In this document: positions 56,101-62,790 of the stretch, one piece after another | How the letters are laid out: every line of letters begins with the position of its first letter | Numbering within the stretch: position 1 is the first letter of the stretch | Source of the DNA: Nansenia antarctica | Taxonomy: Eukaryota > Chordata > Actinopteri > Argentiniformes > Microstomatidae | NCBI GenBank assembly: GCA_963989245.1 | Contig: OZ022348.1 | Coordinates: forward strand, 37,581,442 to 37,645,441 | Direction of reading: 5' to 3' | Length of the DNA: 64,000 nt | Notes under the pieces: generated by a model | Database searches by the model: none | The model's input: the letters and a program-made list of their open reading frames with translations, nothing else | What the model was told of the DNA's origin: nothing | Translations under genes and position numbers: made by a program

Positions 56101-57233
56101 TCTAGTCTAGACTCCCTCTCACACAGACATGCTGTGATGTCATAGACCTGAACATTCTATCTGTCTAGTCTAGACTCCCTCTCACACAGACATGCTGTGA
56201 TGTCATAGACCAGAACATTCTATATGTCTAGTCTAGACTCCCTCTCACACCAGAACATTCTATCTGTCTAGTCTAGACTCCCTCTCACACCAGAACATTC
56301 TATCTGTCTAGTCTAGACTCCCTCTCACACACAGAACATTCTATCTGTCTAGTCTAGACTCCCTCTCACACAGACATGCTGTGATGTCATAGACCAGAAC
56401 ATTCTATCTGTCTAGTCTAGACTCCCTCCCACACAGACATGCTGTGATGTCATAGACCAGAACATTCTATCTGTCTAGTCTAGACTCCCTCTCACACAGA
56501 CATGCTGTGATGTCATAGACCAGAACATTCTATCTGTCTAGTCTAGACTCCCTCTCACACAGACATGCTGTGATGTCATAGACCAGAACATTCTATCTGT
56601 CTAGTCTAGACTCCCTCTCACACAGACATGCTGTGATGTCATAGACCAGAACATTCTATCTGTCTTGTCTAGACTCCCTCTCACACAGACATGCTGTGAT
56701 GTCATAGACCAGAACATTCTATCTGTCTAGTCTAGACTCCCTCTCACACAGACATGCTGTGATGTCATAGACCAGAACATTCTATCTGTCTAGTCTAGAC
56801 TCCCTCTCACACAGACATGCTGTGATGTCATAGACCAGAACATTCTATCTGTCTAGTCTAGACTCCCTCTCACACAGACATGCTGTGATGTCATAGACCA
56901 GAACATTCTATCTGTCTAGTCTAGACTCCCTCTCACACAGACATGCTGTGATGTCATAGACCAGAACATTCTATCTGTCTAGTCTAGACTCCCTCTCACA
57001 CAGACATGCTGTGATGTCATAGACCAGAACATTATATCTGTCTAGTCTAGACTCCCTCTCACACAGACATGCTGTGATGTCATAGACCAGAACATTATAT
57101 CTGTCTAGTCTAGACTCCCTCTCACACAGACATGCTGTGATGTCATAGACCAGAACATGGAAGGCCATGATCACAAAAACCGGCACGTCTCTACACGTCT
57201 CCTATAGGCGTCAATTCCACAGTCCGATTTTTA

Positions 57234-57253
57234 ACGTGTCTACGTAGACACGT
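57234..57253. repeat. 20-bp perfect palindrome
   Basis: ACGTGTCTAC is followed directly by its reverse complement with no spacer. It lies 76 bp beyond the satellite edge. Function unknown. Confidence 0.9.
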
Positions 57254-57270
57254 CGATTTCAACGGGCTGT

Positions 57271-57320
57271 TCCATTCTACTGATGTCTGGGTGTTTCCAT
57301 TCTACTGATGTCTGGGTGTT
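57271..57320. repeat. Exact 25-bp tandem duplication
   Basis: The 25 bases at 57271-57295, beginning TCCATTCTACTGATG, are repeated without change at 57296-57320. Confidence 0.95.
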
Positions 57321-57416
57321 TGGCAAACAGCTTTTAGGTGCATTACCAGTTAACTTTATAATAGTTACCTTTAGAACGATGATGCTGTTTAAACAACAAA
57401 AGAAGAAGAAGCAACG

Positions 57417-57484
57417 AGGACTGGTAACATTAAAAGCAGACATAGATTTCGAAATCTATGTATGTTTGTAATGTTACCAGTCCT
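57417..57484. repeat. 68-bp near-perfect palindrome (hairpin-forming)
   Basis: The outer arms AGGACTGGTAACATTA (57417-57432) and its exact reverse complement (57469-57484) enclose a 22-bp perfect palindrome (57440-57461) centred on TTCGAA. The only non-matching stretch is 7 nt on each side, where 4 of 7 positions still pair. Read as RNA it would fold into one hairpin of about 34 bp. It could be a transposon relic or a small hairpin RNA. Nothing in the sequence decides between these. Confidence 0.85.
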
Positions 57485-57498
57485 ACCACTAGGCGTCA

Positions 57499-58281
57499 CT
57501 ATGCCATATATAATGTATATTCTCATGTATATACACATATAATTTTGCTTTCACTTTAGATTAAAGGAGAGATAGATAATACATAGAGAATTGTATGAGA
57601 AAAACAATGGTCCAAACAAATAAAGATTTGAAAAATTATGATAACCATCTTATTGTCTTAGTTTAATGTCATTTCAATACTGCTTCAATACTAACGTTGA
57701 AATTACAGTCTTAAAACAATAAGTACATCGAAAACATATACACAGAGCATGTATGTTTACACATGTAAGACAAAGAAAAGAACATTTGATTTATCTATTG
57801 TCCCCTATTTCCTGGGGCTCATATAGATTTGACTAATTAGTAGATTAGATTAGATCAGCAAATGTCTGTCCAGCGATTGATATGAAGGGGTGAAAAGTAG
57901 GGGAGGATGACATTGAAAGACAACATTATGGCCCATTGGCATATGAACATCTAAGCAATATCACACGAGAGGGAGTGCTGTTATACTTAATATCAGCACG
58001 GCTGTGATAGGTACGAGGCCGCAGTTCTACAGCGCCATTTATTACTTAACAGTAATAAGCGAGAACAGATTATGATTTGTTTGTTTATATAATAATTTAT
58101 TTTGGCAAGGGGACATCACTTTGCTTGACATTTTGGTATCAACTAAGGTAAACAAACTCATAGTCATGTTACATGTGGCGGATGTTCAGTGCAAAACAAA
58201 TTTGGTCTTGCCTGAGTAATACACATTCTGATATCTTATCCCCTTTCTCTTATCTTATCCCCTGACTCTTAGTAACAACAA
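57499..58281. other. AT-rich intergenic stretch without recognised features
   Basis: No exon-like frame, RNA gene or named repeat was recognised. Minor structure only: alternating TATA/CATA sequence near 57500-57545, an imperfect inverted repeat (CTTATTGTCTTA at 57649 with TAAAACAATAAG at 57712), a short run of TTAGA repeats near 57840, and a small hairpin TTATTAC/GTAATAA near 58039-58058. Confidence 0.7.
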
Positions 58282-58349
58282 CAAGGTACAAGGTTCATTT
58301 ATTGGCATTCTATAACACAGGGATGCACAATGAGATGCAAAATATAGTC

Positions 58350-58420
58350 CTTACAGTCCCAGTAGGTCTCAGGCCTTACAGCCCCAGTAGGTCTCAGGCC
58401 TTACAGCCCCAGTAGGTCTC

Positions 58421-58422
<2 letters not shown>
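58350..58422. repeat. 25-bp tandem repeat, three copies
   Basis: Units start CTTACAG at 58350, 58375 and 58400 and share CCCAGTAGGTCTCAGG. The third runs straight into the GT microsatellite. Two related copies with CAGCAGGTCTC occur at about 58736-58790, on the other side of the microsatellite. Confidence 0.9.
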
Positions 58423-58490
<68 letters not shown>

Positions 58491-58526
58491 GTGTGGGTGT
58501 GGGTGTGGGTGTGTGTGGGTGTGTGT

Positions 58527-58564
<38 letters not shown>
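58423..58564. repeat. GT/CA microsatellite, 142 bp
   Basis: A long pure GT run, then an inner part with GGGTGTGT interruptions, then pure GT again. The valine/cysteine and threonine/histidine frames through it are low-complexity artefacts. Length is likely polymorphic. Confidence 0.98.
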
Positions 58565-58566
<2 letters not shown>

Positions 58567-58830
58567 GTGCTCCGTTCTACATCAGCACCAGACAACAACA
58601 TAGTGCAAAGAAATAATATTTTAAATAAAAAAAGAAAATACTAAATGAGATAGTGTGCAATATTGGCAGTGGCTAGCTAGGCTAGTGGCCAGAGTTCAGT
58701 AGTCTGATAGCTTGATGGAAGAAGCTGTCTCTGAGCCTACAGCCCCAGCAGGTCTCAGGTCCTTACAGCCCCAGCAGGTCTCTCAGGTCCTCTGACCAGG
58801 GTTTGCTGGTTGTCTCCCGTGCCAGACTGA

Positions 58831-58853
58831 AGACCCAGGGTGATAGAGCATTC

Positions 58854-58889
<36 letters not shown>

Positions 58890-58907
58890 CCAGGGTGATA
58901 GAGCATT
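58831..58907. repeat. CAGA microsatellite inside a 22-bp flank duplication
   Basis: About nine CAGA units (58853-58889) lie between two exact copies of a 22-bp sequence ending in GGGTGATAGAGCATT (58831-58852 and 58886-58907). The flank contains AGAC, so the tetranucleotide may have grown out of the duplication junction. Confidence 0.92.
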
Positions 58908-58980
58908 ACAAACCGTGGCTCCCAAACTCTTTGTGACTTTGTGACCCTTGGTCTGGGAAAGGTGCTGTCCAAATACATTT

Positions 58981-59003
58981 TACTTACTTACTTACTTACT
59001 TCT
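58981..59003. repeat. TACT tetranucleotide tail
   Basis: About five TACT units directly follow GGAAAGGTGCTGTCCAAATA. A short tandem tail after such a motif suggests the 3' end of a retroposon. Confidence 0.6.
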
Positions 59004-59292
59004 GTATCTCTTGCCAGATTGCAGCAGGGTGAATGGTATTGTCGATAGCAGTGCACACTGAGGTCATTTAATTTTTCAATAAATATAGGCTATATGGGAT
59101 GAAAACCTAGAAAATGGAAGAAGAAATGTTATGGCAAAGTCAGTAAAGGGTCGATGAAGATAGATCTGATCGAAAATGTATTGATGTTATTATTATTAGA
59201 CATTTGTATGAAATACATTAATTACCATATTCTCCATATAAGTGTAAATACCACCGGGTGGTTTAGAAAAATAATACATTTTATATTTATAG
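59004..59292. other. Region upstream of the first recognised exon
   Basis: No promoter, start-codon exon or repeat was identified. An ATG followed by GAAGAAGAAATG at about 59113 has no donor in a phase compatible with the next exon, so it was not called as exon 1. Confidence 0.5.
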
Positions 59293-59340
59293 AATTTGCA
59301 GGGTTGGAGAGAAGAGCAGGACTCAATTGATCGAGCGAGG
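59293..59340 (+). CDS. HECT gene, first recognised coding exon (48 bp)
   Basis: Flanked by an AG acceptor (TATTTATAG) and a GTAAGA donor. The open frame reads NLQGWREEQDSIDRAR, phase 0 at both ends. Support is splice signals and frame only, since there is no recognisable domain. An earlier exon with the start codon must exist if this exon is translated. Confidence 0.55.
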
Positions 59341-62300
59341 GTAAGAACATTAATTTACTTGGCAGGAATTATGGTACACGTTTACATTTGTAGTTACTAA
59401 CAAACTTTACTAAAGTAATGAAGCTGTGATATTTTTTTATTACAATAGGAGATAAGACAGAGGCATATGATGGATGGGGAGCAGCGCCGGAGAAGGGTAC
59501 ATACTGTGATGATTAGTTACAAATATGTAGTCATTTATAGTGAACGTCATTCATGAAATTGTATGTAATTTTAACCTTTCCATCACCATGTTAAGGCAAT
59601 AAATGACAGAATGGCGGTATTGGGAAGCCTCGAGGAAACCAATGATGGCGTTGCCATTAACATTTTATATCCTGATGGGAGATTGGCAACAAGGACATTT
59701 CAACTGTCTCAGCCATTCCAGGTAATTTTTATTTGTAGTCATCCAATAATCATTAACTTTTCTTTCATTGTGAAGGAAAAATAATCAGATATTTTCCTGC
59801 AGCATCTCGTTGCCTTTGCGGGGAGCGATGCCATGGCATCCGAGATATTCACTCTGCAGCTGGCAATGACATTGACAGCCATCTCCAGCAGCTGCAGAGG
59901 GGATCTCATGGACCATGGCATCGCTGGTCCCTGCACCATATATGTCTCGTGGCTGTCGAGCAATCAAGTCCAGGTAAGGCAATGCCCTGAACTTTAAGTG
60001 TTCATAATCTGTATACAGCTATATGATTGTGTATAATAAATGTTATGCACACATACACACGTTCTGGAGTCTCAAATCAGTAGATCTCTTGAACTCATAA
60101 TTTTCAGGAGTTGCTGGCATCACCACCTGCCAGTCCATCTCCTCCTCCCAGTCCATCTCCACCTCCCAGTCCTCCTCCTCCTCCTCACAGTCCATCTCCT
60201 CCTCCTCCTTCTCCTCCTCCTCCTCCTCCTCCTCCTCCACCTCACAGTCTAACACCACCTCCCAGTCTGTGAGTAATGACTATTGGCTTTACATAGATAC
60301 TTAAGAAGGATTGAGAGGGATGTTGTGGCTTTAATGAGTAATATGCTAAGAACAGTTACTATGATTGATAAGAACTAAATACACTAAACACCTTTGGATT
60401 CAAACAGAAGAGCTGATCTTCAATATCTAACATTAGTACAACAGTTTACCACCAAATCTTGCTAATTGCATTATTCCCTTGTAAGATGCAACATGTAAGA
60501 CTGTTCCTTATATATTTTTTCCAGCTGTGTTTCACTCGTTCTTGAAGGGCTCCGACGCCAAATAAAAGAAAGGTCACCCACGTTCCCAAACGTGATAAAT
60601 GTGGCACGTGGGGAAGAATTAGATTGTGCGTTGCGAGCCTTCAAGAGGAGGAGATTTGACCCTGAAACAAAACTGGATGTGGTGTTTGTTGATGGAGGTG
60701 GAGTAGGAGAGGGGGCTGTGGATGATGGGGGTCCCAGAAGGGAGTTTTGTCGCCTTCTGGCGAAACAACTTCAGAGCCACCACATTTTTGACGGCCCCTT
60801 GGAGAGACGGACCTTGGCCCTGGATAGTTTTGGTAAGATTACATGTAATGAAATGCGTTGGAATATGTATATTATAACATACATTCTAAGTTCTCATCAT
60901 CTGCACACCTAAATTATATTTGAAAACATTTCAGCTTTTTTAACTTTTGGAAAATATTTGACTATGATATTCAGTGTGACCCCCCCCCCCGTGTTCCCAT
61001 TGCCCCCACGGCAAACCTCTTGTTCCACAGGAAACACTGATATTATTTTATGTAATACTTATTTATTTTCTCCCTTTAGCTTTGCAAAATGGGGTCTACA
61101 AAACAGTGGGCCAAATGATGGCTGTTTGCCTCGTGCAAGGAGGAGTGTCCCCACACTTCTTATCAACCCGGCTTTTTAACCAGCTTTGTGGTTCATCACC
61201 TCTTCCTGTAAGTATGGAAGAGGTGATGGACCACACTCTGAAAGAAAAGCTTCAGAAGGCAAGTAAACTATTTATGTACATTTACATTCATGTTTTGCAA
61301 TCTTATAGGTGTTGAAAACTCAGAATTATGACTATTGAAGCAGAATGTAATCAAATATTTTTGTTTTCCAAATATGATGACTTAGATCCACACTGCTAAA
61401 TCTCTGGAGGAGGCCAGAGAAGCAGTAAAGGAGGCATCGGTGGACCTGTCACTCATGGGCTCCCTGCGGTACCTCAGGTCACTAGAGGAGCGAGACCAAT
61501 TGGTCAGTGCCGCTCTTTATCTTTATGCAGAGGGACGCATCCATGCTCCCCTCCAACAGTAAGTATAGCAATGTTCATCATTTAAATGACTACTGATGGA
61601 CTGAGACAGTAAGCTTGGGGAAATGATAAAGAAAAAACTTTCTTAAACAGTTATTCAGTTAAAAAGACTTCACTTTCAAATCATAATTGATTTCATAATA
61701 ATATTTATCTGCACAAACTATTCATAATGTTCACACGCTGTACAATGGAAGCAGTCAAGTCGTTACAGTGCTTATCTCAGAGCAGCTGACACATTTAGAT
61801 TGACGTCTCTTCTTTAACTTCTTACATTTACAGATTTAGAGAAGGCCTCAGTGTCTTTGGCCTCTTGGAGGCAATGAAGGCCCACTACAAGGCCTTTGAA
61901 CCCCTCTTTCTCGAGGACCTAAGACCATTGGTTGCAGACAATGTGGTGGCAGCGTTGGGCTTATCCCTGCTTGGGTCCAACAGGAGGAGGGATGAGACCA
62001 GGACCAATGTGTACTGGAGGGACTGGCTCCTGGAGGTGGAGGGTAAGAAAGTGCCAAATAGAAAGACATTTTAATTGTTTATGTGAAGTGTTCGTTAAAA
62101 AAAAGGGACACCTAAACTGTTTTCTGTTGTACCTTGTACCGTGGTTATGCTTACTGTTAATTCATTGTTTACTGTTTATTGTTTCCTGGTAAATCATTAT
62201 TCGGGCCAGCATTTATTTAGGCACATACAGCAGCAGACCCCTTAACTATTAATACTGTACAATGTACACAAATGTTTTGTGCATTTTGTGCGAGCACAAG

Positions 62301-62731
62301 AAGCTACTATGTGCTGGAGTTGTTCGGCCCACCAAAATCAGTAGTATAGTCTATTCAAGTGTGCAACATAATCCCTCTTTTATTTTATTATTAGAATTTA
62401 AAGAGCAAAATAACTGTTTATTGTCTTTACATCATTTAGCCCTCAAGTTCATTGATTACAATTATTTATTTATTTTTTTACAGGTGGAGAAACCCCGCTG
62501 ACCCTGGAAGAAGTGCTAATATTTGCCACTGGCCTGGAGAAGATCCCAGCTATGGGGTTTCCATCCCCTCCTGAGCTGGAGTTTCTCCACCCAAGTGATG
62601 GACCAGCCATGTTCCCCACGGCCAACACCTGTGCCCTCATTCTCCGGCTCCCTGTATGTACAACATACAGCGCATTCAAGGGGGCCATGGAGACAGGAAT
62701 TGGCTGTGCCGTCACCTTTGGGGTGGCATAA
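59293..62731 (+). CDS. UBX-like/proline-rich/HECT-domain E3 ubiquitin ligase (G2E3-like), 10 exons, 5' partial
   Basis: Join of 59293-59340, 59449-59496, 59596-59721, 59803-59973, 60108-60268, 60525-60832, 61080-61258, 61386-61558, 61834-62042 and 62484-62731. All phases agree and give 556 residues plus TAA. Residues 1-32 are charged. Residues about 50-127 resemble a UBX/ubiquitin fold (ILYPDGR near the start, HGIAGPCTIYVSW near the end). Residues 132-184 are proline-rich. Residues about 213-556 form a HECT domain, with EGAVD and GGPRREF (247-259) in the N-lobe, the putative catalytic Cys 524 in PTANTC, and Phe 553 at the conserved -4 position of the C-terminus. HECT ligases take ubiquitin from an E2 as a Cys thioester and pass it to a substrate. 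Substrate and location are unknown. Closest family by feel is the fish G2E3-like group. The PHD fingers of true G2E3 are not seen, and the initiator exon and promoter were not found. Confidence 0.85.
59449..59496 (+). CDS. HECT gene, second coding exon (48 bp)
   Basis: The acceptor ACAATAG follows a T-rich tract. The donor is the weaker GTACAT. The frame reads EIRQRHMMDGEQRRRR, phase 0 at both ends and the same length as the previous exon. It contains two Met codons that could serve as starts in a shorter transcript. Confidence 0.55.
59596..59721 (+). CDS. HECT gene, exon with first half of the UBX-like fold
   Basis: 126 bp, phase 0-0, acceptor TTAAG and donor GTAATT. It encodes 42 residues including DGVAINILYPDGRLATRTF, which matches the first beta-hairpin of UBX domains (hydrophobic strand, PDG turn, basic strand). 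The intron that follows is only 81 bp. Confidence 0.8.
59803..59973 (+). CDS. HECT gene, exon with second half of the UBX-like fold
   Basis: 171 bp, phase 0-0, acceptor TTTTCCTGCAG and donor GTAAGG. It begins HLVAFAG and ends IYVSWLSSNQVQ. The pattern of a helix, then an F-x-L strand, a TAI strand and a final LMDHGIAGPCTIYVSW strand fits UBX or another ubiquitin-like fold. Confidence 0.85.
60108..60268 (+). CDS. HECT gene, proline-rich exon
   Basis: 161 bp, enters in phase 0 and leaves with two bases of a split Leu codon. Acceptor ATTTTCAG, donor GTGAGT. After ELLASPPA it encodes SPSPPP-type repeats and an uninterrupted poly-proline run from a CCT triplet array (about 60192-60238). It probably acts as a flexible linker or a ligand for SH3/WW-type domains (inference). 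Its length is likely to vary between individuals because of the triplet repeat. Confidence 0.8.
60525..60832 (+). CDS. HECT gene, exon with the start of the HECT N-lobe
   Basis: 308 bp. The acceptor TATTTTTTCCAG supplies the third base of the split codon; the donor GTAAGA leaves one base. It encodes a linker, then LDVVFVDGGG, EGAVD and GGPRREF, the most diagnostic N-lobe signature of the G2E3-type HECT family. A standalone frame starting at the GTG at 60592 is only this exon read into the next intron. Confidence 0.92.
60980..60990. repeat. C11 homopolymer in an intron
   Basis: Eleven consecutive C bases inside intron 6 of the HECT gene, next to another C-rich stretch. Of note only as a sequencing or assembly risk. 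Confidence 0.9.
61080..61258 (+). CDS. HECT gene, exon ending at a GC donor
   Basis: 179 bp, acceptor TCTCCCTTTAG. It encodes GVYKTVGQMMAVCLVQGG and SPHFLSTRLFNQL, matching the HECT N-lobe helices. The exon ends AAG|GCAAGT, a near-consensus GC donor. A strong GTAAGT donor 51 bp earlier (61208) is also in phase. The longer form is preferred because VSMEEVMDHTLKEKLQK continues the usual HECT helical pattern into the next exon. Confidence 0.85.
61386..61558 (+). CDS. HECT gene, N-lobe middle exon
   Basis: 173 bp, acceptor GATGACTTAG, donor GTAAGT, enters in phase 0. It begins IHTAKSLEEAREAVKEAS and ends AEGRIHAPLQQ with a split Gln codon. The sequence is helix-rich, as expected for this part of G2E3-like HECT domains. 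Confidence 0.9.
61834..62042 (+). CDS. HECT gene, N-lobe to C-lobe hinge exon
   Basis: 209 bp, acceptor TTACATTTACAG, donor GTAAGA. It encodes FREGLSVFGLLEAMKAHYKA, followed by a stretch with LGLSLLGSNRRRDETR and ending WRDWLLEVEG. It sits just before the hinge between the two HECT lobes. The 441-bp intron that follows (62043-62483) holds nothing else recognisable. Confidence 0.9.
62484..62731 (+). CDS. HECT gene, terminal exon with catalytic Cys
   Basis: 248 bp including TAA (62729-62731), acceptor TATTTTTTTACAG. It encodes the HECT C-lobe: LTLEEVLIFATGLEKIP, then FLHPSDG, then PTANTCALILRLP with the putative catalytic Cys codon at 62630-62632, and the end TFGVA. The Phe four residues from the end matches the -4 Phe rule of active HECT ligases. 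This supports both an intact enzyme and a genuine stop. Confidence 0.93.
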
Positions 62732-62790
62732 GAGGCAGTCTGTCTCAAGGTCTGCAGATCGGCGGTTCGAGCCTCGGCTGGCCACATGTC
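62724..62790 (+). mobile_element. Possible tRNA-derived SINE head (A and B boxes)
   Basis: TGGCATAAGAGG (62724-62735) fits a pol III A box, and GGTTCGAGCCT (62764-62774) is a near-perfect B box, with tRNA-like spacing of 40 bp between their starts. GTGGC at 62723 can pair with GCCAC near 62780. GGTTCGAGCCTCGGCTGG resembles the B-box region of DANA-type fish SINEs as remembered. The A box overlaps the last codons and stop of the HECT gene, so it may be coincidental. The body and tail of the element (perhaps to about 63150) are not certain. Confidence 0.4.

Larger units (their letters stand above)
47691..57158. repeat. Satellite array, right domain up to the array end
   Basis: L, A and B units continue to a sharp edge at about 57158, where the last unit breaks after CAGAACAT. 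Single-unit variants are more frequent than further left: ATCGTCTAG, TTTCTAGTC, ACTTTCT, TGTGTAGTC, CTTTCTCAC, GACACGCTG and others. This agrees with the usual decay at satellite borders. Two 39-bp units occur only here. A 2780-bp higher-order duplication is marked by ATCGTC at 49931 and 52711 and by TTTCTAG at 50351 and 53131. The last kilobase is almost entirely L units. Confidence 0.93.
57214..57489. mobile_element. Possible small palindromic (MITE-like) element
   Basis: The 9-bp direct repeat TAGGCGTCA at 57205-57213 and 57490-57498 brackets 276 bp that contain a 20-bp palindrome, a 25-bp tandem duplication and a 68-bp palindrome. Direct repeats of this length could be a target-site duplication. 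No terminal inverted repeats are visible at the inner edges, so this is a weak call. There is no believable coding frame. Confidence 0.25.
58282..59003. repeat. Composite dispersed-repeat block with microsatellites
   Basis: This stretch reads like dispersed fish repeat sequence: a TTCATTTATTGGCATTC start, GTGCAAAGAAATAATATT after the GT tract, then TTCAGTAGTCTGATAG and GAAGAAGCTGTCTCTGAGCC. It ends with GGAAAGGTGCTGTCCAAATA followed by a TACT tail, a layout typical of retroposon 3' ends. The repeat family is recalled only as a commonly seen pattern and not named. The GT array appears to have grown inside it. Confidence 0.5.

Noticed and set aside
1..57158. CRISPR-like regular repetition
   Set aside because: Units are head-to-tail with no unique spacers. 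The variable segment is only presence or absence of one fixed module, and the context is eukaryotic.
56971..57186. Minus-strand frame crossing the array edge
   Set aside because: Most of it is satellite antisense, and the N-terminal part is short unique flank without similarity to a known protein.
57240..57471. Overlapping frames on both strands at the palindromic region
   Set aside because: They span a tandem duplication and a palindrome, have no splice or domain support, and are explained by chance openness.
58419..58644. Frames of alternating Val/Cys or Thr/His
   Set aside because: They translate the GT microsatellite in different frames.
58763..58978. Minus-strand frame over the CAGA repeat
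   Set aside because: Low-complexity translation of a microsatellite and dispersed repeat, with no recognisable domain.
59113..59142. Possible first exon starting ATGGAAGAAGAAATG
   Set aside because: The only nearby GT donor (GTCAGT) would leave phase 1, which does not fit the phase-0 acceptor at 59293.
59739..59982. Two minus-strand frames opposite the UBX-like exon
   Set aside because: Shadows of the plus-strand exon, which has correct splice sites and domain similarity.
60043..60258. Minus-strand poly-Glu frame and plus-strand poly-Leu frame
   Set aside because: Other readings of the CCT triplet exon. The proline frame joins in phase to its neighbours.
60592..60912. Single-exon 106-residue protein starting at GTG
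   Set aside because: It is the HECT exon read through its donor into the intron. The GTG is an internal Val codon.
62723..62790. A functional tRNA gene
   Set aside because: A and B boxes are present, but a full cloverleaf with a convincing anticodon arm could not be drawn, and the 5' part overlaps codons.
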